Source of the DNA: Eriocheir sinensis
Lineage: Eukaryota > Arthropoda > Malacostraca > Decapoda > Varunidae
Direction: 5' to 3'
NCBI RefSeq assembly: GCF_024679095.1
Contig: NW_026111765.1
Span: 124,001 to 188,000, forward strand
DNA length: 64,000 nucleotides
Each line of letters starts with the position of its first letter. The first letter of the stretch is position 1. This document shows, piece after piece, positions 14,386 through 27,690 of this stretch. The translations under genes were made by a program, and so were the position numbers. The notes under the pieces are model-generated. The model ran no database searches. It was given only the letters and a program-made list of their open reading frames with translations, and was not told the origin of the DNA.

Positions 14386-14640
14386 CACTTATGCAGGCAT
14401 TTTATAGGCCTCAAAATCAGCCATGCATGTATATATAAATGCTCAGCTCTACATTGCTTTGTTTGCAAGCTTTACATGCGCTTGGCTTAATGTGTATTTT
14501 TTTAACACCTCACAGCATATGTGCATTTGTGTGTGTGTATATATATTTTTAATTTTATATTTTACACAGTCTTTTGTCAGGCTGCATCCTTGTATACTAA
14601 TTCTTTAACACAACATTTTCTGTGTATTTTACATATTTTA
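14385..14640. other. Low-repeat island, unmatched part
   Basis: About 255 bp with visibly higher GC and no clear 45-bp period. It includes ATAGGCCTCAAAATCAGCC, GCATGTATATATAAATGC and a short GT run at about 14528-14537. Six frames offer only short reading frames (about 60 codons), with no motif I recognise. It could be foreign sequence inserted in the array or monomers diverged beyond recognition. Confidence 0.6.
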
Positions 14641-15600
14641 AAAGAAATACGCTTTTTTATGGGAACAAATTTTGCATCTTTATTTTCATATAAAATTTAC
14701 ATTATTATTATTAATATTCGTATTTATTTTGATACGATGTATACATAAATATAAGAGCAGAATAATGTATACACTGTGTCAAATATACAGAATATTTAAA
14801 AGTTATGTAAATTTGTGTATCTTGCATATAAACATTTTATACAACACATGGCTTAATAAATACTGTATAACTATTTAAATAAAAATTTGATGAGACATGT
14901 ATTTGTAATAAATACAAAATAATAATATAGGCCTATAAATATTTTTGTATGGCATTTTACTAAAATTTCGTACTTTATGAATTTCATATTTGCACATTGA
15001 TGTATTTGTCCTGGCATACATATATGCTCTTTTATACGCAATTACATACACTCATATGCTTATTTTGTATATATTTTGACATAGAAATCTACTTTATTAG
15101 TTTTGTATTCGTATATATTTTGGAAATTAAATTTACATTGTTTATAAGTGTATTTTGAATATATATTTCAATAATAAATTTACCTTTATTTTATGTGCAT
15201 TTTGTATATTTATTTCATCAATAAATTTAACATGTATTTTATGTGCATTTTCACAAATTTGGAATCATATTTTTGATACAAAAAGCCGATAATTTATGTG
15301 TATTTTGTATATTTTGGAATATTCATACTTTAAATCTTGTTATTATTCATTGATAATTTAATTTACTTTGACTACGATTTACATTATTCTATTTGTTTTT
15401 GTATATATATTTTTTATGTGTGCCTTTACATTATTTCATGTATTCGTATATATATACACACATACAAATTTACATGCTATATTTAAGTGTATTTGTTTAT
15501 ATATTTTCATTCAAATACATACATTATTTGATGTGTATACACAAAAACAACATTTGTAACGTATGTATTTCAACACAAATTTACTCTAATCTCTCAAATG
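14640..15600 (+). repeat. Diverged relic of the satellite HOR
   Basis: Monomer types are still recognisable but carry many insertions and substitutions. P and A are at about 14640-14745 (TTTTGCATCTTTATTTTCAT, then TTGATACGATG). A short reverse B-A pair is at about 14755-14818 (AGAATAATGTA, then ATACAGAATATT). From about 15060 come K, L (TGTATTCGTATATATTTTGG), M, N and O-like monomers, then B, C, D and E-like ones to about 15590. The order agrees with the intact HOR, so this is an old copy that escaped homogenisation. The stretch 14830-15050 is too diverged for me to assign. Confidence 0.7.
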
Positions 15601-16365
15601 TATATTTGTAGGAAAATATATATACAAAATACAAATAAAATAACAATTTTTTTTTTAAAATATATACAAAAATACACAAAAAATAATTTAAATTTGTTTG
15701 AAAATAGATATGCAAAATACACATGAAATTAGGCAAATTTTTTTTGAAATACATATACAAAATACATATAAAATAATGTAAATTTGTATGAAACTATATA
15801 AACAAATACACATAAGATAACGTAAATTTCCATAAAAAATATGTACTAAATATACATTAAATAATGTAAATATGTCTAAAAATATATATACAAAATACAC
15901 AGAATAACGTAAAATCGTATCAAAATAAATAAACAGACTATCAATAAAATAATGTAAATTTGTATGAAAATAAAGATGCAAAATACCCATATAATAACGC
16001 ATATTTGTTTAAAAATATATACAAAAATACACATAAAATTATTAAATTTGTATCAAAATAAATATACAAAAGGCACATACAATAAAGAAAATTTGTATTG
16101 AAATAGATATGCGAAATACACATAAATTATGTAAATTTGTATCAAAATATATATACGAATACACATAAAATAGAGTAAATTTCTATGAAAATATATATTC
16201 AAAATACATATAAAGTTATGTAAATAAGTATAAAAATATATATATCACATACATCTAAAATAATGAAAATTCGTATCAAAATAAATAAACAAAATTCCGA
16301 TAAAAGAACGTATATTTGTAGGAAAATAAATATACAAAATACATAAATTTGACAAAATTTTAATA
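15600..16365 (-). repeat. 45-bp satellite array, reverse block 6
   Basis: A clean array resumes after the island at TGTATATTTGTAGGAAAATA. Its monomer order and diagnostic words match 26230-26940 and 41390-42100 directly and 5600-6360 in reverse; for example CCATATAATAACGCATATTTG and AAAAGGCACATACAATAAAG. It ends at the hairpin near 16365. Confidence 0.85.
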
Positions 16366-16473
16366 CCAAGTATTTTATCAAATTCGTATTTTATTCATTT
16401 TGTATATTTATCTTAATTCTTTCATCGGAATTTTGTTTATCTATTTTTATACGAATTTTCATTATTTTAGGTG
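16243..16473. repeat. Local palindrome centred near 16.36 kb
   Basis: The left arm, about 16243-16345, contains CAAAATTCCGATAAAAGAAC. The right arm, about 16390-16473, contains its counterpart CTTTCATCGGAATTTTG and runs to TTTTAGGTGTATGTGAT, where the mirrored left arm reads ATCACATACATCTAAAA. The arms are imperfect, with the right one shortened. Beyond 16473 the right side jumps to an unrelated monomer (TTATTTTATGGGTATTTTGC). Confidence 0.7.
16346..16384. other. Hairpin at the reverse-to-forward switch
   Basis: AATTTGACAAAAT (16346-16358) pairs with ATTTTATCAAATT (16372-16384) at 12 of 13 positions across a 13-nt loop containing the non-satellite word AATACCAAG. It lies between two opposed array blocks and close to the symmetry centre of the large inverted duplication. 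Confidence 0.75.
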
Positions 16474-16973
16474 TATGTGATTTATTTTATGGGTATTTTG
16501 CATCTTTATTTTCATACAAAATTACATTATTTTATTGATATTCTGTGTATTTATTTTGATACGATTTTACATTATTCTATGTATATTTTGTATATCTATT
16601 TTATACAAATACGTTATTTATGTGAATTTGTTTTCATTTCATACAAATCTACATTATTTTATGTGTATTTTGTACATGTATTTAAATACAAATTTAACTA
16701 ATTATATGTGTATTTTGTATATCTATTTTCATACAAATTGAAATTTATTTTTTTGTTTTTTTGTATATATTTTTACTCAAATTTTCGTAATTTTATGTGT
16801 ATTTTGTATATTTATTTTCCTACAAATATACGTTCTTTTATCGGAATTTTGTTTATTTATTTTGATACGAATTTTCATTTTTTTAGGTGTATTTGATATA
16901 TATATTTTTATACTTATTTACATAATTTTATATGTATTTTGAATATATATTTTCATAGAAATTTACTCTAAAT
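16365..16973 (+). repeat. 45-bp satellite array, forward block 7
   Basis: About 13 monomers. From 16480 on it mirrors 39690-39190 and 56115-55620, including the unusual monomer with TGTGAATTTGTTTTCATTTC. It also matches 8036-8530 in the same orientation. It ends at TTTACTCTAAATGTATATAC, a variant of the shared junction. Confidence 0.85.
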
Positions 16974-18865
16974 GTATATACAAAAAAACACAAAATAATT
17001 TAAATTTGTATGAAAATAAATATACAAAATACACATAAAATTAGGTAAATTTGTATTGAAAAACATATACAAAATACACTTAAAATAATGTAAATTTGAA
17101 TGAAATTATATAAACAAATACACTTAAAATAACGTTAATTTGAATAAAATATATATAAAAAATACACATTAAATAATGAAAATATGTATAAAAAAATATA
17201 TACAAAACACAAATAGTATAATATAAAATCGTATCAAAATATAAAATAATGTACATTTGTATGAAAGCTAAGATGCAAAATACCTATAAAATAACGCATT
17301 TTTTTTTAAATTATATATACCAAAATACACATAAAATATTTGAATTTGTATTAAAATAAATATACAAAATTCACATACAATAAGGTAAATTTGTATTGAA
17401 ATAGATATGCAAAAAACATATAAAACAATGTAAATTTGTTTCAAAATATATATACGAATACACATAAAATAACGTTGATTTCTATAAATATATATATACA
17501 AAATACAAATAAAATTAAGTAAATACGAATCAAAAATGTATACAAAATACACATAAAATAATGTAAATTCGTAAAATATAAATAAACAAAATACCAATAA
17601 GAGAATGTGTATTTGTATAAATATATATATATATATAAAATGCACATAAAATAACGTAAATTTGTATAAAACTATATACAAAAATACACAGAAGTAATTA
17701 AATTTGTATGAAAATAGATATACAAAATACACACAAAATAAGCTAAATTTGAATTGAAATATATATACAAAATACATAAAATAAAGTAAATTTTTAACAA
17801 ATACACATATAATAACGTAAATTTGTTAAAAAAAACTATATAAACAAAATACACATTAAGTAATGTAAATACGTATAAAAAAAATATTTACAAAATACAC
17901 AAATAATCAAGTCATTCGTATCAAAATAAATAAACAAAAAAATAATTAAATAATGTAAATTTGTATGAGAAAACATATATAAAATACACATAAAATAACG
18001 TTTTAAGTTTCTATAAAAATATATGTACAAAAATGCACATAAAATTAGTTTGCATAAAAAAATATATACAAAACACACATTAGATAATGTAAATGAGTAT
18101 AAAAATATGTATACAAAATACCTATGAAATAATCTAAATTCGTATCGAGTTAAACTAAGAAAATAACAATAAAATAATGTAATTTTGGATGAAAATATAT
18201 ATAGAAAACACACATAAAATAACCTATATACAAATACAAATATACACATTCAATAATTTAAAATTGAATGAAATAAATATACAAAATAAACATATAATAA
18301 AGTAAATTTGTAATAAAATATATGTAAGAATACACATAAAATAATCTAAATTTGTATGAAAATATATATACAAATACACATAAAATAACATGAATTTGTA
18401 TAAAATTTGTTTCAAAATATATACGAATACACACAATACAATAACGTAAGTTTTTTATGAAAATGTATATATAAAATACACATAAAATAGTTTAAATACG
18501 TAGAAAAATATATATACAAAATACACATAAAATAATGTAAATTCGTAAAAAAATAAATACACAAAATTCCAATAAAAGAATGTATATTTGAAGGAAAATA
18601 TATATACAAAAAACAAATAAAATAACTAAAATTTGTATAAAAATATATTCATATATACACAAAAATAATTTAAATTTGTTTGAAAATAGATATGCAAAAT
18701 ACACATAAAGTAAGGCAAATTTGTTTTGAAATACATATACAAAACTCACATAAAATAATGTAAAATTGTATGAAAATATATAAACAAATATATTTAAAAT
18801 CACGTAAATTTGGATAAAATATATATATACAAAATATACATTAAATATTTTAAGTATGCATAAAA
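16973..18865 (-). repeat. 45-bp satellite array, reverse block 8
   Basis: The reverse counterpart of 37370-39188 and 53700-55618. It ends at the TA-rich junction near 18865. The (TA)n present at 55003-55092 is here only a short ATATATAT stretch near 17490, and another short TA run occurs at about 17621-17637. Confidence 0.87.
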
Positions 18866-21800
18866 ATATATTATATTATATATATTTTTATTGATATTTG
18901 CGTTATTTATGTGTATTTAGTAAATTTTAACTCATACAAATTTACATTATTTTATTGGTATTTTGTCTATTTATTTTGATACGAATTACATCATTATTTG
19001 TGTATTTTTTACATTTTTTTATACGTATTTACATTATATAATGTGTATTTTGTTTATATATTTTTATACAAATTTACGTTATTATATGTGTATTTGTATA
19101 GGTATTTTGATATAAATTTACATTATTTTATGTATTTTGTATATATATTTCAATTCAAATTTAGCTTATTTTATGTGTATTTTGTATATCTATTTATTTT
19201 AATACAAAATCAAAAATTTTATGTTTTTTCGTATATATAGTTTAAAAAAAATGCGTTATTTTATGGGTATTTTGCATCTTAATTTTCATACAAATTTACA
19301 CTATTTTATTAATATTTTCTGTATTTATTTTAATACGATTTTACATTATTTTATTTGTGTTTTGTATATATTTTTTTATACATATATACATTATTTAATG
19401 TTTTTTTTTGTATATATATTTGATACAAATTTACGTAATTTTAAGTCTATATGTTTATATATTTTCATTCAAATTTACATTATTTTATGTGTATTTTGTA
19501 TATGTATTTCAATACAAATTTACCTATTTTATATGTTTTTTGTATATTTATTTTCATACAAGTTTAAATTATTTTTGTGTATTTTTGTATATAGTTTTAT
19601 ACAAATTTAGGTTATTTTATGTGTATTTTGTATATCTATTTTCATACAAATACACATTCTTTTCATGATATTTTTTTTATTTATTTTGACACGAATTAAC
19701 ATTATTTAATGAGTATTTTGTATATATATTTTTATAAGTATTTACATTATTTCAAGTGTATTTTGTATATATATTTCTATAGAAATCTGCGTTATTTTAT
19801 TTTTATTAGATTATATATTTTTAAACAAATTTACATTTTTATATGTCTATTTTGCATATTTTTTCAATACAAATTTACCTTATAGTATGTGCATTTTGTA
19901 TATTAATTTTGATACAAATTTGATTAATCTATGTGTATTTTTGTATATGTATTTTTATAAAAATATGCTTTATTTTATGGGTATTTTGCATCTTTATTTT
20001 CATACAAATTTACATTATTGTATTGATATTCTGTGTATTTATTTTGATATGTTTTTACATTATTCTATGTGTATTTTGTATATATATTTTATATAAAATG
20101 TATTTGTTTTCATTTCATACAAATCTACATTATTTTATGTGTTTTTGTACATGTATTTAAATACAAATTTAACTAGTTATATGTGTATTTTGTATATCTA
20201 TTTTGTATGTATATTTTCATAGAAATTTACTCTATTTTATGAGTATTCGTATATATATTTTGATACAAATTTACATTATTAATGTATATTTTGCATATCT
20301 ATTTCAATACAAATTTACTTTATTGTACGTGCATTTTGTATATTTATTTTAATACAAATTTAATTATTTTATATGTATTTTTGTATATATATTTTTATGC
20401 AAATATGCGTTATTATATGGATATTTTGCATCTTTATTTTCATACAAGTTTACATTATTTTATTGATATTCTCTTTATTTATTTTGATACGATTTAACAT
20501 TATTTTATGTGTTTTTTGTATATATTTTTTATACATATTTACATTATTTAATGTTCATTTTGTATATATATTTTATCCAAATTTACATTATTTTATGTGT
20601 ATTTGTTTATATATTTTCATACATATTTACATTATTTTATGAGTTTTTTGTATATATATTTTTCTACGGATTTAAATTATTTCATGTGTATTTTGTATAT
20701 ACATTTTCATAGAAAAATTACGTTATTTTATTGTGTGTATAAGTATATATTTTGATAAAAAATTTATACAAATTCATGTTATTTAATGTGTATTTGTATA
20801 TATATTTTCATACAAATTTATATTATTTTATGTGTATTTTTTCATATATTTCATTACAAATTTACCTTATTTTATGTTTATTTTGAATATTTATTTCATT
20901 CAATTTTAAATTATTTTATGTGTATATTTGTATTTGTATTTATGTTATTTTATGTGTATTTTGTATATATATTTTCATCCAAAATTACATTATTATATTG
21001 GTATTTCTTAATTTAATTCGATACGAATTTAGATTATTTCATAGGTATTTTGTATACATATTTTTATACTCATTTACATTATCTAATGTGTGTTTTGTAT
21101 ATATATTTTTATGCAAATTTATTTTATGTTCATTTTTGTACATATATTTTTATAGAAATTTGCGTTATTTTATGTATATAGTTTTATATAAATTTACCTT
21201 ATTATATGTGCATTTTGTATATTTATATTTATACAAATACACATTCTTTTATTGCTATATTGTTTATTTATATTTATACGAATTTACATTATTTTATGTG
21301 TATTTTGTATACATTTTTTTATACGTATTTACTTAATTTTATGTGTATTTTGTATATGTATTTTTATAGAAATCTACGTTATTTTATGTGTATTCGCATA
21401 TATATTTTGAAACATATTAACATTATTTTATATGTATTTTGCATATCTATTTCAATACAAATTTACCTTATTGTATGTGCATTTTGTATATTTATTTTGA
21501 TACAAATTCAAATATTTTATGTATATTTTGGTATCAATAATTTTATAAAAAATGCGTTATTTTATAGGTATTTTGCATCTTCATTTTCATACAAATTTAC
21601 ATTATTTTATTAATATTCTGTGTATATATTTTGATACAATGTTACATTATTCTTTTTGTGTTTTGTATATTTTTTTTATACATATTTACATTATTTAATG
21701 TGTATTTTGTATATATATATTTCATACAAATTTACGTTATTATATGTGTATTTGTTTATATATTTTCTTTCAAATTTACATTATTTTATGTGTATTTTGT

Positions 21801-24800
21801 ATATGTATTTCAATAGAAATTAACCTAATTTTATGTATATTTTGTATATTTCTTTTCATACAAATTTAAATTATTTTTGTGTATTTTTGTATATAGTTTT
21901 ATACAAATTTAGGTTATTTTATGTACGCATTTAGATTATTTAATGTGTGTTTTGTATATATATTTTTATCCAAAGTTAATTTATTTAACGTTCATTTTTG
22001 GACATATATTTTTATAGAAATTTGCGTTATTTTATATGTATTTCTATATGTTTTCTCATACAAATTTACATTATTTTATTGCTATTTTGTTTATTTAGTT
22101 TGATACGAATTACATGATTATATGTGTATTTTGTACATATTTTTTATACGTATTTACATTACTTAATGTGTATTTTGTTTATATATTTTTAAACAAATTT
22201 ACGTTATTATATGTATTTTATAAATATTTTGATACAAATTTACATTATTTTATTTCAATTCATATTTAGCTTATTTTATCTGTATTTTTATATCTATTTT
22301 CATACGAATTTAATTACTTCTGTGTATTTTTGTATATAGTTTTATACAAATTTACGCTATTTTATGTGTATTTTGTATATTTATATTTATACAAATACAC
22401 ATTCTTTTATTGGTATTTTGTTTATTTATTTTGATACAAATTTACATTGTTTTATGTGTATTTTGTATACATTTTTATAATATTTACTTCATTTTTACGT
22501 GTATTTTGTATATATATTTTTATACAAATCTACGTTATTTTATGTGTATTCGTATATATATTTTGAAACAAATTTATATTGTTTTATATGTATTTTGCAT
22601 ATCTATTTCAATACAGATTTACCTTATTGTATGTGTATTTTGTATATTTATTTTAATACAAATAAAAAAAAATTATGTGTATTTTTGTATATATATATAA
22701 AAAAAAAGCGTTATTTTATGGGTATTTTGCTTCTTTATTTTCATACAAATTTACATTATTTTATTAATATTCTGTGTATTTATTTTGATACGATTTTACA
22801 TTATTCTATTTGTGTTTTGTATATATTTTTTTTATACAAATTTACGTTATTTTAAGTGTATTTGTTTATGTATTTTCATTCAAATTTACAGTATTTTATG
22901 TGTATTTTGTATATGTATTTCAATACAAATTTACCTAATTTTATGTGTATTTTGTATATTTATTTTCATACAAATTAAAAATATTTTTTTTGTATTTTTG
23001 TATATAGTTTTATACAAATTTATGTTATCATATGTGTTTTTTGTATATTTATTTTCAGACAAATACACATTCTTTTATTGACATTTAGTTTATTTATTTT
23101 GACGCGAATTTACATTATTTAATATGTATTTTGTATATATATTTTTATACGTATTTACATCCTTTCATGTATATTTTGTATATTTATAAAAAAATGCGTT
23201 ATTTTATGGGTATTTTGCATCTTTATTTTGATACAAATTTACATTATTTTATTTACATTCTGTGTATTTATTTTAATACGATTTTACATTATTCTATTTG
23301 TGTTTTGTATATATATTTTTTTTATACATATTTACATTATTTAATGAGTATTTTTTATATATATTTTATACAAATTTATGTTAATATAAGTGTATTTGTT
23401 TATATATTTTCATTCAAATTTACATTATTTTATGTGTATTTTGTATATGTATTTCTTTACAAATTTACCTAATTTTATGTGTATTTTGTATATTTATTTT
23501 CATACAAATTTAACTTATGTTTGTGTATTTTTATATATAGTTTTATACAAATTTACGTTATTTTATGTGTATTTTGTATATGTATTTTCATACAAATACA
23601 CATTCTTTTATTGATATTTTAATTATTTATTTTGACACGAATCTACATTATTTAATGTGTATTTTGTATATATATTTTTATACGTATTTACAACATTTCA
23701 TGTGTATTTTGTATATATATTTATATAGAAATCTACGTTATTTTATGTGTATTCGTATATATATTTCGAAACAAATCTACATTATTTTATGTGTATTTTG
23801 TATATATATTTCATAATAAATTTGATTTATTTTAAGTTTATTTTTATATCTATTTTCATTCAAATTCAAATCATTTTATGTGTATATATTTATTTGTATT
23901 TACGTTATTTTATGTGTATTTTCTATATATTTTCATTCAAATTACATTATTTTATCGGTATTTTGTTCATTTATTTCGATACGAATTTAGATTATTTCAT
24001 GTGTATTTTCTATACATATACATATAGAGTAAATTTCTATAAAATATATATTCAAAATACATATAAAATTATGTAAATAAGTATAAAAATATATATATCA
24101 AATACACCTAAAAAAAATGAAAATTCGTTTCAAAATAAATAAATAAAACTCCGATAAAAGAACGTATATTTGTAGGAAAATAAATATACAAAATACACAT
24201 AAAATTACGAAAATTTGAATAAAAATATTTACAAAAATACACAAAATTAATTTCAATTTGTATGAAAATAGATATACAAAATACACATATAATTAGTTAA
24301 ATTTGTATTTAATTACATGTACAAAATTCACATAAAATAATGTAAATTTGTATGAAATGAAAACAAATTCACATAAAATAACGTACATAGGTATAAAATA
24401 GATATACAAAATATACATAGAATAATGTAAAATCGTATCAAAATGAATACACAGAATATCAATAAAATAATGTAATTTTGTATGAACATAAAGATGCAAA
24501 ATACCCATAAAATAAAGCATATTTCTATAAAAATACATATACAAAAATACACATAGAATAGTAAATTTGTTTTAAAATTAATATACAAAATGCACGTACA
24601 ATAAGGTAAATTTGTATTGAAAAAATATGCAAAATGCACATAAAACAATGTATATTTGTTTCAAAATATATATACGAATACACATAACATAACGTATATT
24701 TCTATAGAAATATATATACAAAATACACATGTAATGACGTAAATACGTATAAAAATATATATACACAATACACATTAAATAATGTAAATTCGCATCAAAA

Positions 24801-27690
24801 TAAATTAACAAAATATCAATAAAAGAATGTGTATTTGTATGAAAATAGATATACAAAATACACATAAAATATTGTAAATTTGTATAAAACTCTATACAAA
24901 AATACACACAAAAAAATTTAAATTTGTATAAAATATATATACAAAATACACATGAAATTAGGTAAATTTCTATTGAAATACATATACAAAATACACATAA
25001 AATAATGTAAATTTGAATAAAAATATATAAACAAATCCACTTAAAATAACGAAAATTTATATGAAATATATATAGAAAATACACATTAAATAATGTAAAT
25101 ATGTATAAAAAAATATATACAAAACACAAATAGAATAATGTAAAATAGTATCAAAATAAATGCACAGAATATTAATAAAATAATGTAAATTTGTATGAAA
25201 ATAAAGATGCAAAATACCCATAAAACAACGCATTTTTTATGAAAATATATATACCAAAATGCACATAACATATTTAAATTTGTATTACAATAAATATACA
25301 AAATGCACATACAATAAGGTAAATTTGTATTGAAATAGATATGCAAAATACATATAAAACAATGTAATTTGTTTCAAAATATACATACGAATACACATAA
25401 AATAACGTAGATTTCTATAAAATATATATAAGAATACACATAAAATGAAGTAAATACGTATAAGAAAATGTATACAAAATACACATAAAATAATGTAAAT
25501 TCGTATCAAAATAAATAAACTAAATGCCAATAAAAGAATGTTTACTTGTATAAATATAAATATACAAAATACACATAAATTAACTTAAAATTGTATAAAA
25601 CTATATACAAAAATAAACAAAAATAATTAAATTTGTATGAAAATAGATATACAAAAGACACATAAAATAAGCTAAATTTGAATTGAAATATATATAGAAA
25701 ATACATAAAATAATGTAAATTTGTATCAAAATATATATTCAAATACACATATAATAACGTAAATTTGTATAAAAATATATAAACAAAATACACATTAAAT
25801 AATGTAAATATGTATAAAAGATATGTACGTAATGTAAAAATTTATAAAATTAAAGATGCAAAATACCCATAAAATATCTCATATTTAAAAAAATATATAT
25901 ACAAAAATACACATAAAATAATTAAATTTGTATTAAAATAAATATACAAAATACACATACAATAAGGTAGATTTTTATTGAAATAGATTTGCAAAAAACA
26001 CATAAAATAATGAAAATTTTTATCAAAATATATACGAATACACACAATAAAATTACGTAAATTTTTATGAAAATATATATACAAAATACACATAAAATAA
26101 TGTAAATACATAGAAAAATATATATACAAAATACACATAAAATAATGTAAATTCGTATCAAAATAAATAAACAAAATTTCCTCTAAAAGAATGTATATGT
26201 GTAGGAAAATATATATACAAAATACAAATAAAATAAAAAAAAATTGTATAAAAATAATACAAAAATACACAAAAATAATTTAAATTTATTTGAAAATAGA
26301 TATGCAAAATACAAATGAAATTAGGCAAATTTTTATTGAAATACATATACAAAATTCATATAAAATAATGTAAATTTGTATGAAAATATATAAACAAGTA
26401 CACATAAGATAACGTAAATTTCCATAAGATATATGTACAAAATATACATTAAATAATGTAAATATGTCTAAAAATATATATACAAAATACACAGAATAAC
26501 GTAAAATCGTATCAAAATAAATAAACAGACAATCAATAAAATAGTGTAAATTTGGATGAAAATAAAGATGCAAAATACCCATATAATAACGCATATTTGT
26601 TTAAAAATATATATACAAAAATACACATAAAATAATTAAATTTGCATTAAAATAAATATACAAAAGGCACATACAATAAAGAAAATTTGTATTGAAATAG
26701 ATATGCGAAATACACATAAATAATGTAAATTTGTATCAAAATATATATACGAATACACATAAAATAGAGTAAATTTCTATGAAAATATATATTCAAAATA
26801 CATATAAAATTATGTAAATAAGTATAAAAATATATATATCAAATACACCTAAAATAATGAAAATTCGTATCAAAATAAATAAACAAAATTCCGATAAAAG
26901 AACGTATATTTGTAGGAAAATAAATATACAAAATACACATAAAATTACGAAAATTTGAATAAAAATATATACTAAAATACACAAAATTAATTTCAATTTG
27001 TATGAAAATAGATATACATAATACACATATAATTAATTAAATTTGTATTTAAATACATGTACAAAATACACATAAAATAATGTAAATTTGTATGAAATGA
27101 AAACAAATTCACATAAAATAATGTTCATTTGTATGAAATATATATACAAAATATACATAGAATAATGTAAAATCGTATCAAAATAAATACACAGAATATC
27201 AATAAAATAAGGTAAATTTGTATTAAAATAAAGATGCAAAATCCCCATAAAATAAAGCATTTTTTTATAAAAATACATATACAAAAATACACATAGAATA
27301 ATTAAATTTGTATTAAAATTAATATACAAAATGCACGTACAATATGGTAAATTTATATTGAAAAAATATGCAAAATGCACATAAAACAATGTATATTTGT
27401 TTCAAAATATATATACGAATACACATAAAATAACATATATTTCTATAGAAATATATATACAAAATATACATGAAATGACGTAAATACGTATAAAAATATA
27501 TATACACAATACACATTTGATAATGTGAATTCGCGTCAAAATAAATAAACAAAATATCAATAAAAAATGTGTATTTGTATGAAAATAGATATACAAAATA
27601 CACATAAAATATTTTAAATTTATATAAAACTCTTTTTATAAAAATATATATACCAAAATAATAAAATATTTAAATTTGTATTACAATACA
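18060..27690 (-). repeat. Arm B of the large inverted duplication (mirror of 4870-14385)
   Basis: The second arm of the inverted pair described for 4870-14385. Its outer edge is at TTTGTATTACAATACATATAATAACG near 27690: the left part matches the complement of 4870-4890, and the right part belongs to a different copy group that begins with the same TACATATAATAACG as at about 47397 and 10336. The inner edge is where the partner arm enters the island. Confidence 0.82.
18865..24018 (+). repeat. 45-bp satellite array, forward block 9
   Basis: The mirror of 8537-13575. Diagnostic monomers recur in inverted order, for example the TTATTTAACGTTCATTTTTGG type near 21982, mirrored near 10555. It ends at TTTTCTATACATATACATATAG, the reversed 8537 junction. 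Confidence 0.9.

Noticed and set aside
14423..14608. Short reading frame of about 61 codons in the low-repeat island
   Set aside because: Length is within chance, no motif or homology is recognisable, and it overlaps another frame of similar length at 14521-14748.
14385..14640. Inserted transposable element
   Set aside because: No terminal inverted repeats, LTRs, poly-A tail or target duplication could be seen, and the following 960 bp is clearly diverged satellite. So insertion is only one possibility.
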